A DNA stretch of 6,285 nt, taken from NCBI GenBank assembly GCA_016793565.1, contig JAEUMA010000627.1, positions 1-6,285 of the forward strand, in the 5' to 3' direction. Made by a program: the position numbers and the translations under genes. Positions 1 to 5,813 of the stretch are shown piece after piece. The notes under the pieces were generated by a model that saw only the letters and a list, made by a program, of their open reading frames with translations, ran no database searches and was not told where the DNA came from. The stretch's first letter is position 1; each line of letters opens with the position of its first letter. The DNA is from Rhizobiaceae bacterium (GTDB lineage: Bacteria > Pseudomonadota > Alphaproteobacteria > Rhizobiales > Rhizobiaceae).

Positions 1-128
1 GCCGTCTCGCCCTCGGCGCGCTCGATCTTGATGACGCGCGCACCGGCATCCGCAAGCCTCAACGTGCACATCGGCGCGGCGACCGCCTGTTCGATCGAGA
101 CGACGAGCAAACCGTCGAGGGGGAGCAC
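1..128 (-). CDS. Family III (CaiB/BaiF) CoA-transferase, N-terminal part, truncated by window edge
   Basis: Only the first 42 codons lie in the window. They read MLPLDGLLVVSIEQAVAAP, followed by a segment with LADAGARVIKIER. This is the classic N-terminus of family III CoA-transferases: a 'PLdGl-V-S-EqAvAaP' opening, then 'LADlGA-VIKiE'. Such enzymes move CoA between carboxylic acids through an aspartyl-CoA intermediate; the catalytic Asp would lie beyond the edge. I chose the GTG start at 128 because GAGG (138-141) sits 9 nt upstream and the resulting N-terminus matches the family. An in-frame TTG at 143 overlaps the upstream stop as TTGA but has no ribosome site. It follows the acyl-CoA dehydrogenase by 11 nt, so it is probably co-transcribed, and could activate the acid that the dehydrogenase oxidises (inference). 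The substrate cannot be named. Confidence 0.88.
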   Translation of the reverse strand, partial: MLPLDGLLVVSIEQAVAAPMCTLRLADAGARVIKIERAEGET

Positions 129-139
129 CGCAGTCAGCC

Positions 140-1312
140 TCAATAGGAACGGGGCATGCCAAGCACATGCTCCGACAGGTAGGACAAAATGAGATTCGTC
201 GAGATCGGGGCGACCTGGTAGAGTCGCGTCTCGCGGAACTTGCGCTCGACGTCGTATTCCTCGGCGAAAGCGAAGCCGCCATGCGTCTGCACGCATGCCT
301 CGGCCGCCGCCCAGGACGCCTCGGCTGCCAGCATCTTTGCCATGTTGGCCTGTTCGCCGCAGTCGCGCCCGCTCTCGAACAACTCCGCCGCCTGCATCAC
401 CATGAGTTCGGCCGCCCGCATCTGCGCGTATGCGCGCGCGATCGGGAACTGAACCCCCTGGTTCTGGCCGATCGGACGGCCGAAAACCGTGCGCTCGCCC
501 GCGTAGGCCGACGCCTTCTCGATGAACCACTTGGCGTCGCCCACGCATTCGGCGGCAATCAGGATGCGCTCTGCGTTCATGCCGGCAAGAATGTAGCGAA
601 ACCCCTTGTCCTCTTCGCCGATCAGGTTTTCCGCCGGCACCCGGACATTGTCGAAGAACACCTCCGTCGTGGAGTGGTTCATCATCGTGCGGATCGGCTT
701 GATCGTCATGCCGTGTCGCAGCGCGTCGCGCATGTCGACGATGAAGACGGACATGCCGTCGGTGCGCTTGGCGACCTGCTCCTTCGGCGTCGTGCGGGCG
801 AGCAGCAGCATCTAATCGGATTGCTCGGCGCGCGAGGTCCACACCTTCTGTCCGTTGACGACGTAGTGGTCGCCGTCGCGGCGGGCAAAGGTCTTGATCG
901 ATGTGGTGTCCGTGCCGCTGGTCGGCTCGGTGACGCCGAACGCCTGCAGGCGCAGTTCTCCGCGCGCGATGCCGGGGAGATACTTCTGCTTCTGAGCCGC
1001 GCTCCCGTGCCGCAGCAGAGCACCCATAATGTACATCTGGGCGTGGCAGGCGGCGCCATTAGCACCCGCCCGCTGCACCTCCTCGAGAATGGCGGCGGCG
1101 GCCGACAGCGGCATGCCGGAGCCGCCATATTCCTCCGGTATCAGCACGGAGAGATAGCCGGCGTCCGACAGCGCCTTCACGAACTCTGATGGGTAGGCGT
1201 TCTCGCGATCGAGTTTTCGCCAGTATTCGCCCGGAAAGTCCTGGCACAGCCTGCGCACGCTGTCCCGGATCTGTGCGATCTCCTCGCCCTGTTCGATATC
1301 CTTGATCGCCAT
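140..1312 (-). pseudogene. Acyl-CoA dehydrogenase interrupted by one in-frame amber codon
   Basis: Two adjacent open segments in the same frame, 1312-812 (166 codons plus TAG) and 811-140 (223 codons), together make one flavin-dependent acyl-CoA dehydrogenase of 390 positions, the normal family length. Such enzymes oxidise acyl-CoA to 2-enoyl-CoA and pass electrons to ETF. The N-terminal helical domain spans about 1-120. The FAD-contacting 'GVTEPTSGTD' lies at about 126-135 and 'NGQKVWTS' at 153-160. The C-terminal helical domain has 'FGRPIGQNQG' and 'QTHGGFAFAEEYDVER'. The usual C-terminal catalytic Glu (YEG) is replaced by LYQVAP. The Glu in 'GMNAERILIA' (about 248) aligns with the isovaleryl-CoA dehydrogenase base, so activity could be retained. 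The start at 1312 has a good ribosome site (GGAG, 5 nt upstream) and lies 31 nt after the MmgE/PrpD stop. The stop splits the middle beta domain, so neither half should bind FAD normally. I call it a recent pseudogene, but a sequencing error or readthrough is possible. Confidence 0.85.
812..814 (-). other. In-frame TAG (amber) codon within the acyl-CoA dehydrogenase gene
   Basis: The reading frame runs ...WTSRAEQSD, TAG, then MLLLARTTP... with no change of frame. From memory of the family, this site is usually Leu ('SDLMLLLART'). TTG (Leu) differs from TAG by one base, an A-to-T change on the plus strand at 813. An ATG follows the stop directly (TAGATG), so termination-reinitiation is conceivable. 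No good ribosome site precedes that ATG. Confidence 0.9.
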
Positions 1313-1343
1313 TTCGTCTCCGGGTCGTCGGTTCTCGCTGCCT

Positions 1344-2732
1344 TCAGGATTTTGGCGTCGACATCAGCCTGCCGACGTCGTTGGCGCGCGAAAGCTGCCA
1401 CAGCCGGGCAAGCAGGCCATCCATCTCGCCGGCGGACGCCGCGCCGCTGAACTTCGCCAGGCCCCTCACCTTCGCGTCGATCTCGTCGCGCAACAGCGTG
1501 TTGCTGGGATCGCCCTTCGGCTCATCGACGCGGACGCTGATGGCGCGCCCGTCCTTCGTCAGCACCACCGCCTTGCCGATCCAGCGCGCCGGGTAGGCGC
1601 CATCCACTTCCGGGTCGAGCACCATTTCGACCCGGTTGCGGAAATCCACCACCTCCGGTCGTGCGAATCCCTCCTCGAACTCCACCATCCCCGCCTTGCC
1701 GTAGACCGCGATCAGGCCGAGCGTCGTGCCCATGGAGAACTTCGCCTGGTGCACCGTGGACGGGTTGGTGACCGGGCCGAGCACGTCGATCGCGCCCTGG
1801 TGGACGAGCGTGGTAACGCCGGAAACGTCGCCGGCCTTGAGACCATTGTCCTGCATCGCCTTCAGCAGCGCGTCCGCGGCAGGGTGCGTGTGACGGCAGG
1901 ATGCGTGGAACTTGAAGGAGGTTTCGGCCAGCGCCCAGCGGCTGCCGAGGCCGTCCACCAGCCTGACGGGATCGGCATCGCTCGACATGCCGTTGCCCAT
2001 GCCCTGCTGTCCTTCGAGGATGCGCTTGGCACCGGTAAATCCATCGCGCGCCAGATAGGCGGCGGTCAGCCCGTTCGCCGCTGCCTTCGCCGTATGTAGC
2101 GGCTTGGAGTCGGCCGCGTCGCGGAGGAATTCCCAGAGGCCGGCGGCTTGGGTCCCGGCCGAGCCGAACGCATGCAGCATCTGCTCGGGTGACAGCTTCA
2201 GCAGATGCCCGACAGCGGCTGCGGCCGCCACCGTGCCGGCCGTGCCGGTGGTGTGGAAAATCTTGTAGTGCGAGCGCCCGAGGAACTCGCCGACCCGGAT
2301 GCCGACCTCGTATCCCGCCGTACAGGCCGCGATGAAGGCCTTGCCCGACGCGCCGATTTCCTGCGCCGTGGCGAGTGCTGCCGGAAACACCACCGCCGCA
2401 GGGTGAAATACCGAGCCGTTGTGGACGTCGTCCTGCTCGGCGAAATGCGATGCCGCGCCGTTGACCATGGCGGCGAACAGCGGGCTCGTCCCGCGCCGCT
2501 CCATCAGGATTTCGGCGGGCCCGTCAGTCGGCCCCATGGCGCGCGCGAAGGCAGCGATCGTTTCGACCGGTCGGGCGCCCTTGCCCGCCAGCGCCGACCC
2601 GACCCAATCGACGAAAAGGTCCTCCGCCCGCAGCACGACCGCCTCGGGTATGGCCTCGAAGCGCAATTCCGATGCGAAGCGTGCAAGCGCCTCGCTGGGG
2701 GAGCGCGTCGTTTCCAGTGCATCTTTCGCCAT
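1344..2732 (-). CDS. MmgE/PrpD family protein (2-methylcitrate dehydratase / cis-aconitate decarboxylase fold)
   Basis: This 462-residue protein belongs to the MmgE/PrpD superfamily, which includes 2-methylcitrate dehydratase, cis-aconitate decarboxylase and iminodisuccinate epimerase. The all-helical domain has 'VNGAASHFAEQDDVHNG' with Asp101-Asp102 and His110 ('FHPA'). His160 follows in 'FHTTGTAGT', then 'LHTAKAAANGL' with Lys216. The second domain starts near 'TSFKFHASCRHTHPAAD' (Lys274, His281, His283). These match the positions where family members carry active-site Asp, His and Lys residues. Length is typical (about 450-485). The ATG at 2732 has a strong purine-rich ribosome site (GAGAGGGGG) just upstream. 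It is the first gene of the minus-strand operon with the acyl-CoA dehydrogenase and CoA-transferase, and diverges from a LysR gene. No propionate genes (prpB, prpC) are visible, so a true 2-methylcitrate role is not supported. It probably acts on a dicarboxylic or hydroxy acid or its CoA ester (inference). Confidence 0.93.
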   Translation of the reverse strand: MAKDALETTRSPSEALARFASELRFEAIPEAVVLRAEDLFVDWVGSALAGKGARPVETIAAFARAMGPTDGPAEILMERRGTSPLFAAMVNGAASHFAEQDDVHNGSVFHPAAVVFPAALATAQEIGASGKAFIAACTAGYEVGIRVGEFLGRSHYKIFHTTGTAGTVAAAAAVGHLLKLSPEQMLHAFGSAGTQAAGLWEFLRDAADSKPLHTAKAAANGLTAAYLARDGFTGAKRILEGQQGMGNGMSSDADPVRLVDGLGSRWALAETSFKFHASCRHTHPAADALLKAMQDNGLKAGDVSGVTTLVHQGAIDVLGPVTNPSTVHQAKFSMGTTLGLIAVYGKAGMVEFEEGFARPEVVDFRNRVEMVLDPEVDGAYPARWIGKAVVLTKDGRAISVRVDEPKGDPSNTLLRDEIDAKVRGLAKFSGAASAGEMDGLLARLWQLSRANDVGRLMSTPKS

Positions 2733-2845
2733 CGCCCCCTCTCATGCGTATGTGCCATGTCTTCTCCAACACGTAGCGCCCACAGCCGCAATTCGTTATT
2801 GAAGAACACGACTTTCAGCCCGCTCGAACGCCAACGGCGCAACGC
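2733..2845. promoter_or_regulatory. Divergent promoter region between the MmgE/PrpD operon and lysR-type gene
   Basis: This 113-bp region separates the ATG of the MmgE/PrpD gene from the TTG of the divergent LysR gene, so it must hold both promoters. It is locally more AT-rich around 2790-2815. I could not assign convincing -35/-10 pairs by eye. The arrangement is the classic one in which a LysR regulator controls a neighbouring operon and itself. Confidence 0.6.
2789..2801. promoter_or_regulatory. Candidate LysR operator: CAAT-N5-ATTG dyad
   Basis: CAAT TCGTT ATTG is an interrupted palindrome with 4-bp arms and a 5-bp spacer, 13 bp in total, in the AT-rich part of the divergent region. It lies about 45 bp from the LysR start and about 57 bp from the MmgE/PrpD start. 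Size and place suit a LysR recognition site, but short dyads like this also occur by chance. Confidence 0.3.
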
Positions 2846-3748
2846 TTGTCCATCCCGCGCTACGACCTCGTGGATCTCCGCCTCTTTGTTTGCATAGCAG
2901 AGGAGGCCAACCTGACGCGCGGTGCAGGCCGCGCCGGAATCTCGGTCGGCGCGGCTTCGATGCGGATCAAGCACCTCGAACAGGCGCTCGGCACTCCGCT
3001 ATTGGTGAGACACAGCCAAGGTGTCAGCCTGACCCAGGCAGGAGAAGCCCTGCTATTTAGGGCGCGACGCGTGTTTCGGGAACTCGAGCGGCTTCACGGC
3101 GACCTGCAGGCCTTCTCCGCAGGGTTGAAGGGACAGATACGGATATTCGCCAACACCACCGCGATTACCGGGATCCTCCCGGCCGGGCTCGGAACGTTCC
3201 TTGCGGCGCATCCCTTCGTCGACATCGACCTGGAAGAGCGGCTCAGCCCGGAAATTGCGCGCGCCGTGACTGACGGTACCGTCGATATCGGCATCCTGGC
3301 CGGCAGCACACCGACGGACGATCTCGAAGTGATTCCCTACCAGGAGGACAGGCTGGCGCTGGCGGTGCCGGCCGGACACTCGCTGGCTGACGCAGGCGAC
3401 ACGGATTTCTCCGCGGTCGCTCACGAGAACTTCGTATCGTTGCATCGGGGCAGCGCCATTCACGGCTTCCTGGACCGGATAGCGACCGATCTGGGCGTTA
3501 CCCTCAACATTCGCACACATGTATCCGGCTTCGAGTCCCTGTGCCGGATGGTCGAGGCCGGGGCCGGCATAGGTGTTCTGCCTCAGTCCGTGGCCTCGCG
3601 CGCAAGGTCGAGCCACCACATCGGAATCGTCGGGCTGCGCGATCCCTGGGCCGTGCGCGAACTCAAAATCTGCGTTCAGAAATTCGACGAGCTACCGGCA
3701 TTTGCCCGCCAACTCGTCGATCATCTGACCCGTTCCGCCGCGACATGA
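2846..3748 (+). CDS. LysR-family transcriptional regulator, divergent from the MmgE/PrpD operon
   Basis: This 300-residue protein has the normal LysR layout. The winged helix-turn-helix is at about 8-66 ('DLRLFVCIAEEANLTRGA', 'RIKHLEQALGTPLLVRHSQG', 'LTQAGEALL'). A linker helix runs to about 92, and a periplasmic-binding-protein-like effector domain spans about 95-295 ('GQIRIFANTT', 'VDIGILAG', 'VEAGAGIGVLPQS'). The recognition helix has 'ISVGAASMRI' where 'vSq-avS--I' is usual, so it is slightly atypical. No ATG or GTG lies between the upstream in-frame stop at 2774 and the DNA-binding domain, apart from a GTG at 2870 that would cut into it. The TTG at 2846 is therefore the best start, though no strong ribosome site is seen. 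It probably senses the substrate or an intermediate of the divergent operon (inference from position). The effector is unknown. Confidence 0.9.
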   Translation: MSIPRYDLVDLRLFVCIAEEANLTRGAGRAGISVGAASMRIKHLEQALGTPLLVRHSQGVSLTQAGEALLFRARRVFRELERLHGDLQAFSAGLKGQIRIFANTTAITGILPAGLGTFLAAHPFVDIDLEERLSPEIARAVTDGTVDIGILAGSTPTDDLEVIPYQEDRLALAVPAGHSLADAGDTDFSAVAHENFVSLHRGSAIHGFLDRIATDLGVTLNIRTHVSGFESLCRMVEAGAGIGVLPQSVASRARSSHHIGIVGLRDPWAVRELKICVQKFDELPAFARQLVDHLTRSAAT

Positions 3749-3816
3749 AGCCGCCGACAATCTCCACCTTCCGGCAATCCAGAGAAAGAGACCGGCCCTC
3801 CTGGCGGAAGTTGAAC

Positions 3817-3900
3817 TCAACTGAGCGTCTTGAGAACGGCCTGGGGCGCGTCGTCGAATGCGGACGCACTCCGGCCGTGATCGGGAATGCGCAAGCATCC
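3817..3900 (-). pseudogene. Possible C-terminal remnant of a lost gene
   Basis: Reading the minus strand after an in-frame stop, 27 codons end in AFDDAPQAVLKTLS and then TGA. The codons (GAC GAC GCG CCC CAG GCC GTT CTC AAG ACG CTC) look like genuine GC-rich coding sequence, and the tail has the feel of a natural C-terminus. No start codon or upstream coding segment could be joined to it without a frameshift. It may be a decayed gene end left by deletion, or chance. I cannot name a family. Confidence 0.2.
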
Positions 3901-4045
3901 CTACACCCAAAACCTGCCGGACTCCGTCCCGCGGTTCGGCCGGCGCCGGACAGGTCAGAAGCCGGTTCCGGTCCGGCTGCCGCAGCATGACGACGGCGAC
4001 AGCTTCGCGACCGTGACTGGGGGGCACACCATGCTTCAAGCCGCC

Positions 4046-4059
4046 GGCGGATAGCCGCC
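4046..4059. repeat. Small GC hairpin downstream of the second LysR gene
   Basis: GGCGG ATAG CCGCC forms a perfect 5-bp stem with a 4-nt loop, about 30 bp past the stop of the minus-strand LysR gene. It could help end transcription on the minus strand, but no run of T follows, so it is not a standard intrinsic terminator. Confidence 0.3.
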
Positions 4060-4087
4060 TGCGATACAGAGGAGGGAGGGCTGGCCT

Positions 4088-4990
4088 CTACTTATCCTCT
4101 CCCCCATGGCCGGTCTGAACCAATTGCATGAACACGTCGATGGTGCGCAACGTCCGGCGCACCTTCAGGCATGCCGCGTAGGATTCGGTGAAGGGTTTGT
4201 GATCACTGAGCGGCAAGCCGGTCAGTCGATGGTCCGGCACGAACTCGGTGCTCGAAACGATACCGACGCCGAGGCCGGCTGCCACCGCCTCGCGCACCGC
4301 GTCGCGCGGGATCTCCATGACGACGTTGGGGCGCACCCTGTGCCGCTCCAGCAGATCCTCCAGCGCGCGCCGGGTCATCGACCCCGGCTCTCGGAAGATC
4401 ATGCGCTGGCCGTCGAGTTCCCGCAGCTCTATCTGCTGGCGGCCGGCCCAGGGGTGGCTGCCGTTGACGAACACGATCACCTCGTGCCGTCCAAGGCGCA
4501 GCAGGTCGAGGCGGGGGTCGTCGTAGTCGCGGCCGATGATGGCCACGTCCACCTCGTAATTGAGCAGCTTGTTGTAGATCAGATCGGAGTTTCCGCTTTC
4601 CAGCGAGACCTGGACGAGCGGATACTTCGCATGGAACGCGGACAGCAGTTCCATGACGAAGAACGGCCCCACCGTGCCGACACGCAGCTTGCCGGATATC
4701 TGGTTTCCCTCGGCCTGCAGGATGCCGACCGCCTGTTCTTCGAGCGAGAAAATCTGGCGCGCGACCGTCAGCAGCGCCTCGCCGGCGTCGGTCAGCTTCA
4801 ACCCGCGAGGCGAGCGCAGGAAGAGCTGAACGTCGTACGTCTCCTCCAGGGCCTTGACCTGGGTGGTCACCGTCGGCTGACCGATGCGCAGCAACTCCGC
4901 CGCCTTGGTGAAGCTCAGTTCGCGGCCGACGGCATAGAAGGAACGTAGCTGGCTGAAATTGACGAAATGCAGCTTGCTAGGACCGCTCAA
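4088..4990 (-). CDS. LysR-family transcriptional regulator, last gene of the ADH/hydrolase operon
   Basis: This 300-residue LysR protein has its winged helix-turn-helix at about 11-70 ('FSQLRSFYAVGRELSFTKAA', 'GQPTVTTQVKALE', 'RGLKLTDAGEALL') and its effector domain at about 100-295 ('GKLRVGTVGPFF', 'LESGNSDLIYNKLLNYEVDV', 'AVAAGLGVGIV'). The 'QPTVTTQVKALEE' helix, the 'SGNSD' segment and the 'EPGSMTRR' segment recall LysR regulators linked to 2-aminoethylphosphonate catabolism. No phosphonate gene lies nearby, so this is resemblance only. The TTG at 4990 is chosen because GGAGG sits 9 nt upstream and the protein then begins 12 residues before the HTH, as usual. The frame stays open further upstream, but that part overlaps the hydrolase and has no domain. 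The start overlaps the hydrolase stop by 14 nt, suggesting translational coupling and co-transcription with the enzymes. Confidence 0.9.
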   Translation of the reverse strand: MSGPSKLHFVNFSQLRSFYAVGRELSFTKAAELLRIGQPTVTTQVKALEETYDVQLFLRSPRGLKLTDAGEALLTVARQIFSLEEQAVGILQAEGNQISGKLRVGTVGPFFVMELLSAFHAKYPLVQVSLESGNSDLIYNKLLNYEVDVAIIGRDYDDPRLDLLRLGRHEVIVFVNGSHPWAGRQQIELRELDGQRMIFREPGSMTRRALEDLLERHRVRPNVVMEIPRDAVREAVAAGLGVGIVSSTEFVPDHRLTGLPLSDHKPFTESYAACLKVRRTLRTIDVFMQLVQTGHGGEDK

Positions 4991-5813
4991 TCCCTCTCTC
5001 CTCCCGACGGAAGGCGTCCGCCGCGCGCACGATCTCAGCCACGATCCGCGATCGCTCCTCCAGCAGGTCGCACAGGACGGTGTAGTGATTTCTGCCGCCG
5101 AGCGAAACAAGTTCCGCGACCTCGCCCCCGTCCCGCCAGTGCCGGACGTAAGATTCTGACTGCGCGGTGAAGGCTGCCGTCTCGTCGCCGCCGACCAGGG
5201 CAACGAGGCGGCAGCCACGCCGCGGCGGCCGGGAGATGGGGCTGATCGCAGCGGCTCTGGCGGCGTCCAATGCCAGCGCAGCATTCACAGATGTGTGGAG
5301 CAACGGCGCTACGTCGAAAATTCCGCTTATGGGGACGCAGGCCGCCACCGGATGGCCGAGCGACAGCATCGCGGCGAGATGGCCGCCGGCGGAGTGCCCG
5401 GTCGCGATTATGGATGAAGGTGCCGCCCCGAGCGCGCCGAGAACCGCCGGCAGGCAACGGGTGACGCTGCCGACGATCGCCTCGGGAGGCGACTCCGGCG
5501 CAAGTGGGTAGTTCGGCAACGCGACCGCGAAGCCTCGGGCCACGAGCGGCAGCGCCACGAAGGAAAATCGCTGCTTGTCCAGGCTCTGCCAGTAGCCTCC
5601 GTGCACGAAGACGACCAGCGGCGCGCCGCTTTTTCCGGTAAACAGGTCGAACGTCTCGCGCGGGTGCGGACCGTAGCGAATGTCGAGCCGGCAGCCGTGC
5701 GTCTGGCGCGCCGCGGCGCTGGCCTCGTCGAAGCGACGGTAGACCTCGGTGCGCTCGGGATAGCGATCGCGAAAGACGTAGCCCGCTTCGTATCCGGGTA
5801 CCTCGTCGCTCAT
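4977..5813 (-). CDS. Alpha/beta hydrolase, arylformamidase (kynurenine formamidase)-like
   Basis: This 278-residue soluble protein has an alpha/beta-hydrolase fold. It shows the oxyanion-hole motif HGGYW (71-75) after strand 'PLVVFV', 'YPLAPE' (102-107), and the nucleophile elbow GHSAGG with Ser141. Asp210 in 'VGGDE' and His243 in 'GRNHY' complete a likely Ser-Asp-His triad. HGGYW together with the GGDE and GRNH spacing is typical of arylformamidase-type hydrolases, which hydrolyse N-formylkynurenine. Related carboxylesterases share these motifs, and no other kynurenine-pathway genes are visible, so the substrate is open. There is no signal peptide. The ATG at 5813 overlaps the ADH stop as ATGA, with only a weak ribosome site, which points to translational coupling. 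Its last 14 nt overlap the LysR start. Function beside the ADH could be ester or formyl-group hydrolysis (inference). Confidence 0.9.
   Translation of the reverse strand: MSDEVPGYEAGYVFRDRYPERTEVYRRFDEASAAARQTHGCRLDIRYGPHPRETFDLFTGKSGAPLVVFVHGGYWQSLDKQRFSFVALPLVARGFAVALPNYPLAPESPPEAIVGSVTRCLPAVLGALGAAPSSIIATGHSAGGHLAAMLSLGHPVAACVPISGIFDVAPLLHTSVNAALALDAARAAAISPISRPPRRGCRLVALVGGDETAAFTAQSESYVRHWRDGGEVAELVSLGGRNHYTVLCDLLEERSRIVAEIVRAADAFRREERGIERS
5000..5004 (-). promoter_or_regulatory. Ribosome binding site fixing the TTG start of the second LysR gene
   Basis: GGAGG on the minus strand lies 9 nt before the TTG at 4990, inside the last codons of the hydrolase gene. It is the only good Shine-Dalgarno match near the LysR N-terminus and decides between the TTG start and the longer open frame. 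Confidence 0.65.

Larger units (their letters stand above)
3749..4087. other. 339-bp intergenic region between convergent genes, no intact gene seen
   Basis: Both flanking LysR genes end here. I see no RNA gene and no full-length protein match in either strand. A 115-codon minus-strand frame (4039-3692) runs into the first LysR gene, has Arg-rich random-looking composition and no family motifs, so I do not call it. Weak inverted repeats are present: CCTGCCGG at 3913-3920 against CCGGACAGG at 3946-3954, and the hairpin at 4046-4059. A short coding-like tail at 3817-3900 is listed separately. No strong T-tract terminator is visible for either gene. Confidence 0.6.

Noticed and set aside
167..1189. 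Long plus-strand open frame (340 codons) opposite the acyl-CoA dehydrogenase
   Set aside because: It is an antisense shadow of a GC-rich gene. Its product is rich in Arg, His and Leu with no family motif, while the minus strand encodes a clear dehydrogenase.
1302..2099. Plus-strand open frame (265 codons) opposite the MmgE/PrpD gene
   Set aside because: Antisense shadow with biased composition and no domain; the minus strand holds the real gene.
2743..2752. CATGCGTATG near-palindrome close to the MmgE/PrpD ribosome site
   Set aside because: Imperfect at the centre, short, and placed next to the ribosome site; not distinguishable from chance.
3692..4039. 115-codon minus-strand frame between the LysR genes
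   Set aside because: Arg-rich, no recognisable motif, and it runs antisense into the end of the first LysR gene.
4991..5284. N-terminal extension of the second LysR gene
   Set aside because: The frame is open to 5284, but this part overlaps the hydrolase coding sequence, is Arg/Ser-rich, has no domain, and would put the HTH over 100 residues from the start.
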